This document shows, in pieces, positions 36,001 to 48,046 of a DNA stretch of 64,000 bases; position 1 is the first letter of the stretch; each line of letters begins with the position of its first letter. The position numbers and the translations under genes are program-made. Origin of the DNA: Lasiosphaeria ovina (lineage: Eukaryota > Ascomycota > Sordariomycetes > Sordariales > Lasiosphaeriaceae). The notes beneath the pieces are model-generated. The model made no database searches and was not told the origin of the DNA. It saw nothing but the letters and a program-made list of their open reading frames with translations. Location: NCBI GenBank assembly GCA_033439765.1, contig JAULSN010000006.1, positions 1,240,001-1,304,000 on the forward strand. Reading direction: 5' to 3'.

Positions 36001-38400
36001 GAACTCTCGCCAAATGTCCATCCTTCCTCCCGGTACCATTAAGCCTCGGTGGGTGGGGGGAATCAACCTGATTCTGTTTGGTGGGTCGTCTTGGACCGGA
36101 ATATGCTTTTCGGCCAGCTCCCTTCAGTCGGTCTGCCGAGTATCACACATGCCACAGACCTCTCTGCAAAGAAGCCTGGCGTCTTACATCCTAGATGGTT
36201 CCCCTACCGTCCATATATTCTTGCCTTGGCTGACTCAACTCGGCTATCAACATGAATTGGAATGGAATATTGGATATTGCCGGATCTGCCCACAGGCCCC
36301 GCCAACCACGTATTCCTTCACTAGGCGTCTCATATTGCTTCAGCGTCATTTCTGCACGACTTGGATGACTCTGGCAACCTGGTAAATCCTGAATGCAGGT
36401 GGGAGAAAGGAGAAGGTGAATAAATTAAATGTTGTGCACTTAGGAGATGGCCAGGGCCCCGAACACGAGAAAGATACTTGTCGGCTGTGGCAGCTGCCTG
36501 TTAGGCCTCAGGTACAGCATCGGCTCCAACAAGTGCTCTGGGATAACGAGAAAGGAGGCAACTGATAATATTTCGCTAGCCACCAAGTGGTTTGGTCAGT
36601 GGGTTACGTGATTGCGGACAGGGATTCGAAGTCATGCTTCCTGCCGATAGCCCTGATCTGTCGGCACCCACGATGAACCTCTCACTTGTCTACAGTGGGC
36701 AGTTGGATATTGGGGTCGGTTGGTATCAGGTCCGGAAGCCACGTCGGATACGAAGGCTCGGTGCTGATGGTGCTGTCAACCCGTTTGTCGGTGGCGTGTT
36801 GTTCGATCATCGGCGTGTTCTCTCGTCGTCTTCTCCTTCCGCGGCAGAGGCTACTCCATGGACTGACTTGCTAGCCTTCCGGGGAGATTTCATATCGGGC
36901 GATAGCCGAGTTCCCGGAGATGGTCAATTACGTCTCGATTTTCTAGCCCCCCTCACCAGGTCCAGAACAATTGGGTTCGGCGAAGAGACAAGCCTAGCAG
37001 ATTGGTACGTACCCAGGTCGAGAGTGGTCGCCGTGAAGGTCTCATGCCAAGAGCAATCTGGAAACAAGATCAACAGGGAATGCCTGGGGTCGACCCCGGC
37101 TTTGAACAAGGATACCCCTGAACACTCGATGGGAAAAAGCAAAGCAAAGCTAAGGGAGCCCGTCCACCCGGGAATTCGTTGCTGCAATTCCTTTGCCGAA
37201 ACCCCCCTCCCGCAGCATCACAGGCTCACAGCCAGACAACCAAGCTGTCACCGACGCTTCCCTCACGGGAAGACGCCCTAGCCGAGAGACGTGTTGGTAG
37301 CCCTACCTCGCTCTCTTCCCGTCGTGGTCAGCGTGCAAACAACATTTTCCCAAGCGAGCCCAGGATTCCCTCGAGATCTGCCACCGCGTTTGATCGCCGC
37401 CCGACCAGACCATACAGGAACTCTCCACCCAGATTCCGGTCCCTGCGCATTGTACGGAGTATAGACCATGTTCTCAGGAAACAATAGCAATACCTACCCA
37501 AGTCACGGGATACTCCGAAGTGCAATTGTCAAGTCTAGTAAGCGCTAGAAAACAATGGTGCGACATTGCTTTCAGTATAACAAGGCAAAGCAAGCCTGGT
37601 TCACGGAATCACCATATCTTGTGGAATGAAGCTGTCAGCTGCTTGTATGGGACCTGTCACTGTGGCTCCGATTGGTGCGTCAAACCCTAAGGGAACAGCG
37701 CTTGAATAGAGATGACTTGGGGAGACCTGTCACAGAGCGGCGAATATCCACACATTTGGCTGGTAGCCAACCGACAATGCAACGGAAGAATCGCGAACCT
37801 CGCTGATGATGGTCGTCGTGGTTCTGATGCTACAGTTCTAGTCACACCGTTCATGCGGCGCTCTTCTCCTCCATGCGCACAATGCAACCGCCGCTTAATG
37901 GTACAAGAAACTGAGTCACGGGCCCGTTACCGTATCGCATCCAACGATTTCCTCGGCTGGACCTCCGGTTCTACTATGTATGGCCTTTGGGGGCGTGGGA
38001 CCGAGCCGGTAACATGTCAAGCTTCAGCCGCCGCCCCTCCCCCCCTTTTGTTGCGTCTCTTGTCCGACCAAGGACACGGCCATACGATGTGACACAGCAT
38101 CTTCCAAACAACATGTCTCGCACAATGACGAGCTTGAGCGCGTCGGACGCTGGGAGCTCTCATCACAAGGCTGGTGTTTTGATAGACCGGCGATTTTTGC
38201 TCGCGGGGAGCGAGAGGCAACGAACCCGGACACCTCGGCTTCCTTTTTGAAGGTTCCGCAACAGCCTGGTACAGAGAACCGACGGTCGAACAATATATAT
38301 AATATACGCAAGAGCCGGCAAGGCCCGCCAACTGTCATTGTGCTAGCTGGCGGCTGCGGCAGGACATGGACAAATGCGATCTTCATCGTTCGTCCGGTCC
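30020..38400. other. Gene desert, left part
   Basis: This is intergenic DNA upstream of the TALE homeobox gene. I find no conserved domain, no spliced reading frame, no tRNA and no transposon end. Composition between about 33 and 38 kb is less repetitive than elsewhere and could be decayed coding or transposon sequence, but nothing is recognisable. A 229-codon open frame at 36592-37281 has no family resemblance. A telobox-like AAACCCTAA is at 37682-37690. Confidence 0.5.
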
Positions 38401-40076
38401 TTCTGATGTCGTAATCAGAATACCTGAGAGAAAATGGGGGAACTCTGACTATGACGATCGCCTTTTTCTTTTCGTAAACCTAAGTTTTAGCGACGACGCC
38501 GTCTGTTCGTGCTGTATAGGCGGCGAGAGGCGCCTTTGGCCACCCTGCAGCCTCCTCGGGGACCTAGTGATCGATCGGGCTTCAATTTGCGACTGGTGGG
38601 TGGTATATTGGAGTGCAAATATGTACGGAATCGTTTGCGTCCGCCTCCTGAAGCAAGACATCGCAGCTGATGCCTGGCTGAATGTTCGGGGATCTGGCCT
38701 GCCTGCCATCGGCTGCAAGTTCCCACCCGCAGAGTCGACTAGCCTGCTTGGAAGCCGGCTCCAAGCCTCTTTCACCAGAGGACACCATCCGGACCGATAC
38801 CGACAAGCCCGAGTGGCGGCGGTCATGTCTCAGTCGGGCCAGTCGGGGGCGGCGAAGAACGCCATCCTCGTCTATATTGAAAGTTTGCTACATACAAACG
38901 CGGCCAGCATCCGGCGCACTTGCACACTACCCACCGCTTGCAGTAGGTGCGACCCAAATCCTGCCACGGCGGCGACACCAAGCCGGAGCCAAGAGGCACA
39001 CTCCTTAGGTCGCCGGTGTCGGTAGCTCCACCAGCATGCGCCGACTTGGTGGCCGAATTAGTGCCGAGAGTTGAGACAGAGGCTGAAGGGGATGTTATTT
39101 TCGAGCCAAAAAAAAAACACAAGAAAAAAGAAAAAAGTCAACAGGGCCGGTCGCGACCACCAAGGCTCGGAAGGGAGGCGGACTGGGTCTCTGTCAGCTA
39201 TAGTATTGTGCTATCTGTACACACGGTGTCCAGAATTCGGCGCGGATAAGGTCAGGATCTCGCTAATGGACAGAGCCGGCGAGGCGAGGCGAGGGCGAGG
39301 GAGAGTGGACCACGGCAGGAGAGATGGGGATCGAAAAGGAGGCCTGTCAAATTTGACAGCCGAACAAGCGGCCGTTGCTAGCGTCTTGAGAGTGGCGCTG
39401 TTGAACGGGTTGAACAGAAGCCTCATATGCGCTCAGAGTAATCTTGGCGCGAGTCGGCAACCGCAACAAACGTCCTCGCCCTTCACGTGCGCGCGATATA
39501 TTCGGGGCCACTTGCAAGGGGGAGGGGGGGTCTCTTCCCGATGCCCTACGTCCCTTCGTCTCACTCTCACCCTCTATCTTTGCGGGCTAGCATACGTATT
39601 CGCAAAAAGCGTTGATGGAGATATCCCGGAGGACATGACTCGCCATGGGCGCTCTGGCTCTCGTCTCCGGTCTCTTTTCACCTCGTGCTCCCGGAGCCTC
39701 CGCTGGGCATCTTGCTGAGCACTCCCAGTCGCCCGCCAACCCACCGAGCCACCTCACTGCCGAAGGCCCGAGGTTGAACAACACGACAAAAGACGGCAGC
39801 ATGAAATAATCGTTATGTACTGTACGTGCATGTAAATTACGATACGTGTATACATACGTGTATACCCCACGTATAAACGCATGATAAAGGAATCAGAGGA
39901 ACAATGACAGCCGACATGCAAGGCTGTTCCGAACGAACGACTATGGGTGCGCTGGGGCAGCTCGCATGACGAAAGTTAGGATAGTATTGCCGGGCGAGGG
40001 GCAGGCCGGGACGAGGACGGCGTGTTGACGGAGCGAGGGCTTAATTCGGACTGGACTCGGAAGCCTGGGAGCTGGG

Positions 40077-40120
40077 GGTGTGGTGTGGTGTGGTGTGGTG
40101 TGGTGTGGTGTGGGGTGTGG
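40077..40120 (+). repeat. (TGTGG)n minisatellite-like array
   Basis: About eight tandem pentamers lie in the gene desert. The G-rich + strand could form G-quadruplex-like structures. Confidence 0.8.
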
Positions 40121-41737
40121 TTGAGACAGGGGAGGTTGTTCCAAGCGAGCTTACATACGCACTGTACTGTGCTGTGCTGCAGCGGAGATAGTAGCTAGCA
40201 GCCCAGCGTGAGAAGGGAAACGGTCCGGGGTCGGGTTGGCGAGAAGGTGGGTGCGGCGCTGACGGACCTGTCAAACGCCCTGTCAAAAACGCATGAAATT
40301 GACGAACCAAGATCCGTCCCCCTTGTCAATTGTCAACCCTTGGCCGGGCCTTGTCTTGGCTTGGTCTTTAGGGCGTTAACGTGGTGGGCCCTGCCTTCTT
40401 TTTTTCTTTTCCGGTGGCCGCCCGCCCTTCTTGTTCTCCACTATCTATCTCCCCTCCGCCCACACAGCCGAGGATGACAGACAGACCGACCGACCGACCG
40501 ACACACAGGGCGGGGTCCATCTCGTTGCCTTCTTTCGAATCGAGCAAGCGTTGGAATAGGAACAGGCCCCTCTCGCTTGGACCCCTGAGTGACTGACGGA
40601 CGGGGCAGGGAAGGACGCCGGCCGGCCAGACTAGAAGGTGTTGCGGGGGGGGGGATATCATTATCCACCCACCTCAGCCAGGTCCAAATCGAATCGATTC
40701 TTTTTGCGTCGTTTTCGAGACCGAACTGTCTTGGGCCAGCCCGTGCCGATCGGTCCGGAGCCGTCCAGTCCGGCCTCGTCGTCTGTCACTGATGACTGTC
40801 GCTGTCACCGTCTCCAGCGTCTAGTGTCTGTCTACATTACTGAATGCACGCACGGCACATGCGCTCACACGCACGCCATTGAATCTGTACAGTTGCTATT
40901 ACACCAGACTAATAGTCCACTTTTCCCGTCAGGTCGGTCAGTCAGTTCGGTCTGGGTCTAGGCTGGTTGGGCGGGCTGGTCGATGTCCGTCTTGCTGCAT
41001 GCTTATCTCGATCGAGCTTGCGTGTGCGAATACTGGCCTGTCGTTTCGTCTGGACAGGGCAATGATTTACGACAGGTCATTGCGAATCCGCAAAACGAGG
41101 CAACCAAAAAGGGCAAAAAAGAAAAGAAAGGCCAGAAAGCCCCCCACCACGCAAAAAAAGAAAGTGCGGGCAATACTCCGTCCATTTACGAGTAGGAGGG
41201 CTAGTATTGGTTCCTCATGTGCATACATACTCCGCACATATCCCCCCGTCCTTGTGAAACCGCCGAGGCCCCCCAGATGCATCTGTGTGTGCTGTGCTGT
41301 GCGTTGCGGTGCGTTGCGTGCCAAGCTCGCCGGTTTCTTCTTTTCTGCGTGCTTGCCTGGCCCGGTCTTTGCTGGCGCGGACCTTCTCCCGGTGCGGCCC
41401 AGATAGATCGAAATGGAAAGAAGGAAGGAAAATAAATATACCGCGTCACATATACCCTCCCCCCCGCCACGCTCCAACCCCAACCCCTAAGCATACGATA
41501 CCCTACCATGCTCTCTCCCTCCAAGGCGTGGTGTAGCAGGTAAGGTATATTATCGATATAACCTTAGCTGGTAATACTTGGCCCCTCCTCCCCCGTGTCC
41601 TGGTCGCCATGCATGGCATGACATGCAGCCAGGAAGGAGGACACGGCTCGCTCCCTTTCCCCGCTCCGGGCGGCCGTCTCTATGAACATGGTGGCCAGAG
41701 AGCGTGTGTATCACGAATTGTGTGTGTGTGGTATTGT

Positions 41738-41760
41738 TTGAGTGAGTGAGTGAGTGAGAG
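41738..41760 (+). repeat. (GTGA)n microsatellite
   Basis: About five tandem GTGA units in the gene desert. Confidence 0.75.
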
Positions 41761-43205
41761 TGGGTGCGGGTGGTGGCTGTGTGTGATGCGTGCTGTGGTG
41801 CCCCGCGAACCGGTGTGGGAGCCAAACGTGGACAGAACCCGGTTTCGACCATGGGCAGCCCCCCCTTTGCTCTTATTTGCCAATTGCTATTACATGTAAT
41901 GTACTCTTATGCCGGCCGAAGAAAAAGTCTGGAAGCGGCAGAGGAAATAAGGTACTGCGCATACATTACATGAAATAATTAAACAACAATGGCATTCTCT
42001 TATGGACCTGCCCCGGCCGTGTTTCCAGACCGGCTGCATCCCACACACAGCCCCTCTTCTGTCCTGCTTTATTACCTTGGGAACCAAAGAGCTGTGTTAC
42101 ACAGACCGGCCGCTGCTGCAAAGCCCTCTGGAACTGGAAATTGACTCTTTGTCTTTGTGCTTACCAATTAATTGCAAGTGCACACACACATACATACTAA
42201 CAGTATGTGATGTGCTGGGTTTCAGAGACGGAGTGAGATGATGGCAAAGCCACCACCCATTGACCGGCACTGACAGGAAACAGACCTTTCCGCATTCCTT
42301 CAACCGCGATATGTCGAAGATAGCAGACAAACCGGCTTGTGAGATTCTGTCTGTGCGCCCAAAGAAACAAATCAGAAACCGCAAAGGAACCCTGCCGTGG
42401 ATCCGCGAGACAACTCACTCTCTCTCACACACACCACTTTGTAAGTCAGTCAACAGACTTGTCGACAGAAAACATAGCCACCTCCCTCTGTTTCGGCCCC
42501 TAAACCCTGGGTCCAACTGTTTATCATCCCACCCAAACCACCGGAACAACAACAAGAAAGAAGGAAAGAAAAAACATACACCCCCTATCACACAGTGTCC
42601 ACATCACCGTTTCCTGGGCTCTGTTTCTGTATCAAGAACCACCCACCACCACCGCCACCACCCCTCACAAAACCATCCCGTCCCGTCCAAGCCGAGGCAG
42701 CACGCACGCAGGCCGCGCCAAAACCCCCAATTCGTTATCCCCCCCCCCCTTACACAGTAGGTAGTCCTTCCAGCAAAACCATCCAATCGCATCTCTCGAA
42801 ATAGCCGCAACTCAATACCTCCTTCACCCCAGACACACAAGACTCACAGAGACAGAACTACCTTACCTCGACTAAATAAATACCTCCTTCCCCTGGCGGG
42901 TATTACATACCTTACATACTAGGGTACCTTACCTTCCACAGTATGTACATGTACATACACCATTCCACGGTAAATAGTTTACCGCGACTACTTGACAAGG
43001 CGGCCTAGCTCGTGACTTTTTCAGGGCCCTCTCGTTTTAGTCCTTGAAATATATATTTATCAGAGCATTGGAAATACTTTGTAAGCCTCGTCTCATACCC
43101 TTGGAGTCGATCGCAAAAGAAGTCAGTGAATCTTACAGGGTTTCGTAAGTAGTGCAGGTAAACTATTTACCCTGGAGTGGTGTACATACGCGACGATGTA
43201 GCAGT

Positions 43206-43206
<1 letters not shown>

Positions 43207-43234
<28 letters not shown>
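43207..43234 (+). repeat. (CAG)n microsatellite
   Basis: About nine tandem CAG units flanked by TAG variants, in non-coding DNA of the gene desert. Confidence 0.85.
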
Positions 43235-43242
<8 letters not shown>

Positions 43243-43423
43243 CTATAGAGCAAGAGGGCCTGGGTTATATCAAGGCACTGTACATACCTACCTACCTGCC
43301 CAGACAGGGCAGGGCAGGGTAACTGCCGCCAACGCAACCGCGGCCGGACCGCAAACCGCAAACCGCGCGAGATGAAAGAGACACGGAGAACCCTTTAACC
43401 AACTAGCCAAGGTCCTTTGGGAG

Positions 43424-43447
43424 GTACAGTACAGTACAGTACAGTAC
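43424..43447 (+). repeat. (GTACA)n microsatellite
   Basis: About five tandem GTACA units. A (GCGT)n array follows at 43551-43570. Confidence 0.8.
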
Positions 43448-44575
43448 CTGGCCACGAACTGCCGCGCTATAGTCGGTCAGTGCTAACACGTCAGTGTAAG
43501 TGTTAGGAGGGCCTTTTATTATACGTAAAGTCCCTACTACTTCGACATTCCTGCGTGCGTGCGTGCGTGCATCGGCAAGGCTGGGCAGGGTCAGGGGCAG
43601 AGGCAGCGACAAGGCCGGGGCCGGGGCCGGGGCAGGGCCGAATGTCGTAGCCGCGCGTGTTCTTGCCTGTATTATTCACGGGATGAGGAAGCAAGGAGGT
43701 GAGTGAGTGAGTGAGCGTATAGGAGACGTGGACGAAGCAGAGAGAGAGAGAAAGGCAGGAAAGAAATATAGAGGTAACAAAAAAGGGGGGGATAAGAGTG
43801 TATCTATCACCAGGGTTGTCGTCGTCGCCGGCGGGCGGCGGCGGGGAGGCAAAACATGCACACATGCCAAAACCAAACCAAACCAGACCAACCGACCCAG
43901 ACCGGACCACACACGCAGCACGGCGCAAAAGATACCCTCTACCTCCCTTCTTTCCTGCTTCTTCCCCTGACCCTTGCACCACAAACCCTCCCCCCCATAG
44001 TCCCGGTCGTTCGTCGGGGGATGTCTTTCCCCATGTTAGACGTAGCAAGTTTCATTCTGGATTTTGTACAGTTGCCATTCTCAGCGGCGATCATAGCGAG
44101 TTTCAAAACACGGTGGCCCCTCGCCAATTGGACCCCGGTTCCTGCCACACAGCCTCCACGAGCTTCGCAAGCATTTCCTCCGGGGTCTCGGCCCGGTTCG
44201 GTTCAGGGGGCGGTGTTAGCATCAGCGTCAGTGTCAGCGCACAGGGCTGAGGAAACCGGGGGCAGACAAGAGAGGCGATGACTTGCATACAAGCCCAGCT
44301 TTGATGCAACCTGTATTGGACACGATAAATACTATATTCCAGAATGGAAATACAAACATCCAAACGATGAAGCATCCAAAAATGCACGTCTTTAATCCTC
44401 GTGTTTTTCCTGCCACCACCAGAGGCAAAATGTAGCCGTGATATAGCAACTCCAAGTTCCGCCCATAACCAGAAATAGGCTGAAAATGCAAATCAAGTCA
44501 AACTTGCTCAACAAGTCTGTAACCAAATCCCAGCTGATGCTCCAACCCATTTCTCATAACATTCGTATGTACACT

Positions 44576-47500
44576 TTACTTCCCAGCGGTTCGGATTCGG
44601 CCCCAGAGCGGACGCTTGCGTCCTTTCTTAAGATCATCGTCCGTGCCGGCTGCTTCTGGTTGAGCCTTCGTCGCGCCTGCCTTTTGAAAGACTGGGTCGT
44701 TCCTCAGGCCTTCACTCTTGGGGTCAATCTCATCGTAGTCGTCCGAGCTCGGGTCAAGCTTATCCAGGTAGCTGTTGTCATTGCCGTAGCCTCGAGTATA
44801 GCGATCCTGCGAACCGGGGCTTCCGGCGCCCGATGACAGGCCCGCCTCTCGGATCTTATCGAGGCCGCTAGCCAACGGCTCCACGAGGGCCGCTTTTCGG
44901 TCAAAGTTGTCGTCCTTGTTTTTCCAGTTTACGTCCTTGAATGTCTTGCCCCCCTCCCATGCCTCCATGGGGGTACTTCTAAACGGAGGAGGAGGAGATC
45001 CAGGGGGTGGCGGCGACGGCGAGCGAGGCCGCATGGCTTGTGCTTTCTTGTAGAGAGCGGCGAAAGGACCCTTGAACTGAATTTCGAGGTCCTTCTGATG
45101 CTGCTCGACTGCTCTTCTTCGCTCGAGCTTCTTGGCCGGGATCAGTCCTAACACGGGCACACCGTCCCGGCTCGAGAACGACCCGAGCCACTCGTTGTAC
45201 CGTTGGTCTTTTCGGTTCAGCTCATCCTGTGAATGCGTTAGTCCCGCTGGTGGTTGTCTCTTCTCCTGTTTCTCTTCCAGTTGCTACTTACCAGCGTTGG
45301 GGTTGCTTGCTGCCGGAGGCTGTCCAAGTATTCTTTGGCCTCCTTGCTCATTTTAGACCCACTGATGTACTTGTCGAACGAGGCCGAAAACTCTCGGTAG
45401 TGTCCTTTGAGAACAAAACACTGTCCCGTCCAGCGCTTTCTCTTCAGCTTCTCGTACAAAGCTTCAGCAACAGGGCATTCCCAGTCAAACTCCACAACCC
45501 TGTCATAGAAGACAACGCATTTTGATTGGGCCCACTTGCTGAAGCTGTGTCGGCTTTGAGCGTCCACTAGCGTGTCTTCAATCATCTCGAGCGTGGCATT
45601 TTGAATAAAGCTGACAGGCGCGCGTAGGTTGACAGCGTCGTGAATGTGCGATTTCTCAAAGTCTACCGAAGACCGCAAATCAACGATGAGGACGCTCTTT
45701 GATGGGTAAATCTCAAGGAGTGTGTTCAAATGGCCAGGAAGAATCATGCGAGGTCCGTCTTTGCGGACCTCAGGTTGGTGGTTGTCGAGCTTCAGATTCT
45801 TGAACTGGAACGTTGTCCTCTCCTGCTGTCTACGGTTATGGAACCAGATATGGATATCTGAGCTCTCAACGCCAAGATTCGAGGCAAGGAATTCAGTAAC
45901 AGCCATGTTAGGCTCCCGCTCCTTCTGGAAGTATTCCTCCAGACGCTTGATGACATGATGTGCAAAATGTGGGCTCTCCGGGATGCTTTGATTAGGAGTG
46001 AAGGTCGACTTTTTGGAATTCCGGGACTGGTTGATTATCATGGTTCTCGTTATGGGTTCACCAGGAATTGAGGAATCATTGTCGACTGATCCTGGAAGGG
46101 TCGGAGGCGCACTTTGTTGTCGCTGAAGCATACCCAGCGACGTGGTAGACCCTACATTCCTTAGGCTGGCCGGGACGGAGGCCGCTTCATGAGCGACAGG
46201 CCGCGAACTAGGACCTGTCGTGGTTGCCGGGCCAGAGAACGGGTATTCCGGCCGACTACCCGATGAGGCTTCTGAATGGAGAGGCAACCACGGGTCGGGT
46301 TGTTCTTGTTGTTGAACGGTAGCAATAGACAGGTCTCTATTGAGACCCGGCCAGGCTGGACCAAGTGCTTGTCTAAGTGTGTTGAAGTCTTCGGTCGGGT
46401 TAAACGTAGTACCGGAAAATGTCGATTCGTCGTCTCGCGAGAGGGACGATTGCCGGTTGAGGGCTTTGGCGGCGGCGGAAGCCTCCGCTACTGTTATCGA
46501 TGGACCCTTGTCTTTGGTATGAAGGAGGTTGTTGGAACGAATAAACCCCACGAAATTGCACGCGGGATCGTCAGGAAGGAGATCCCAAACCATGACTGGC
46601 AGTGAGAGCAAGATCAAGTTCGAGTGGCTCTTGAATACGCCCTGGACTTTGGCATACTTGGCGATGGCTGGGAACTTGGCTAGCCACTCCTCCCAGTCAT
46701 TGAGATCCAGTTCCTGGTCGTCCTCGAGAGCCAAGGAGAGCATGACATGGGGTACGTTTTCGGTGGGTTCCGACCCACTGGGGACCAGGGCATTGGAAAA
46801 AGAATCATACTGTCCTCTTCCCTCTATCATCATCGGGTCACCGGCGGAAGTGCCGTATTGTGCAGGTAGGAGTCCCCCGCCCATCAGTTGTGGCCTTAGA
46901 GTAGGGAGGCGTTGGGCTTGCGGAACGAGGCGGCAAAGCTCGATGCTTGGCGTCTTGTGGTTCGAGGTCATCATGATGTGGACGGGTGTAGTCCGTGCCT
47001 CGAACTGTTTCCCGTTGATAAGGATAGGCCGGGGATGTTTTAGACGGGCAAGAACTTCTGCGTGAAGCATAGCGGCAGAGAAGACCTTCATCCTCCACTC
47101 GTGCATCACCTCGATCAGTGCATTCGTAAAGGAATACCTGCCGGGGTCGGGAGCAATAGCATCCCAACTTGATGCCGAGATAGTCTCAGTCATGCTCTGT
47201 CCTGTCGGGAATGTGGCACTGGCAGCTCCAGCACAGCAGTCAAGCAGGATTAGCACATCGGATATGGACCTCTCCAGAAGAGTCTGGATGGCAGACCACC
47301 TGTGGGGATAGATGGTAAGCGACGAAAGCGACAAGGCTGGAAAGGGGGGAAACCGTACTGCAGCCACGGTGATCCAGCTCGACGGGTCGCACACCAAGTG
47401 CTTTGCCTCCCCTCGTCGATACGGGCGTGTCCGCCATAGTAGACGACGAGTAGAGTGTCCTCGGACTCGTGCTGCTTGACCATGTCGGCGATCTTGAGCA

Positions 47501-48046
47501 TCAGCTCCAGGTGCGAGTTTTCGGACGGAATCGAGAAGATGTCTGTCTCGAAGCAATATTCGGTTCGCAAACATTTTTCGAGATCCTCAAGCTCGGGAAG
47601 CACGAATAGATCATCGATTTCCCAGTGGAGCATGAGCGCCTGCACCTTTGAGAAGCGCTGGGTTGAGTGACCGCGTGTGGGAAACGCTCGACCTGCCGAC
47701 TGCAGACATGGCCCTGTTAGATAAGCGGACACGCCAGAACATAGGGGCACAGTCCCGGGGGGGATATAGACTCTGGACGCACCACTTCGAGGGCTTGGGC
47801 AAAGCTGTCAATGTGCTTGACATGGTAGCTCACGCGGCTGATGTCGTGGGTTGCCGCTGGGATAACGGCCTGGGTGCTCGAGCCATACTACAGATTGTGA
47901 GCATTTGTCATGCGGTTCTTGATATCATTCTGCCCCGAAGATGCAGACAACGAGGGTGGTGAAACTCGAGTGATTGAACGTACATCGTCGTCATTCTCGA
48001 CATTGGCCGGCCACCGTGCCGGGAGTGTCATAAACTCGTGCTCCAT
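44576..48046 (-). CDS. Caspase-like / homeodomain / rhodanese fusion protein
   Basis: Five exons on the minus strand: 48046-47984, 47887-47783, 47699-47359, 47299-45292 and 45226-44576, giving about 1055 residues. Residues ~71-330 form a caspase-like (peptidase C14) fold: KVQALMLHWEIDDL opens the first strand, YYGGHA holds the catalytic His (H147), and LILLDCCAGA the catalytic Cys (C191 or C192). Residues 608-667 fit a standard 60-residue homeodomain: L16, F20, P26, L34, L38, W48, F49, N51 and R53 of the consensus all line up, with recognition helix WFHNRRQQER. Residues ~693-815 form a rhodanese-like domain (VLIVDLRSSVDFEKSHIHDAVNL). Its active-site loop reads VVFYDR, lacking the catalytic Cys, as in the regulatory domains of MAP-kinase phosphatases. 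The remaining ~216 residues are charged and proline-rich. The first two exon joins are the least sure; the caspase, homeodomain and rhodanese modules are in one frame within exons 3-5. The role is unknown. Confidence 0.85.

Larger units (their letters stand above)
38401..44575. other. Gene desert, right part, microsatellite-rich
   Basis: This continues the desert to the 3' end of the caspase-homeodomain gene. It is dense in microsatellites (TGTGG, GTGA, CAG, GTACA, GCGT) and G/C runs (40645-40654, 42739-42749). A short coding-like segment on the minus strand ending at 44103 is discussed as a finding. No complete gene is supported. Confidence 0.5.

Noticed and set aside
36592..37281. 229-codon open frame on the + strand in the gene desert
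   Set aside because: It has no recognisable domain, no codon-position bias I can see, and several frames of similar length occur elsewhere in clearly non-coding, GC-rich DNA (for example 25092-25772, 25627-26292 and 38366-39025).
38366..39718. Two overlapping-region open frames of 215-219 codons
   Set aside because: Composition is random-like, both end in low-complexity DNA, and no splice partners or family motifs were found.
30020..44575. Possible transposon or RIP-mutated repeat in the gene desert
   Set aside because: No terminal repeats, target-site duplications, integrase or transposase motifs were seen, and there is no A/T-rich, TpA-rich composition typical of RIP.
47860..47935. Alternative second exon of the caspase-homeodomain gene using the acceptor at GGGGCAG
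   Set aside because: That exon would contain an in-frame TAG about 40 bases in; the later CTGTAG acceptor avoids it and keeps the frame.
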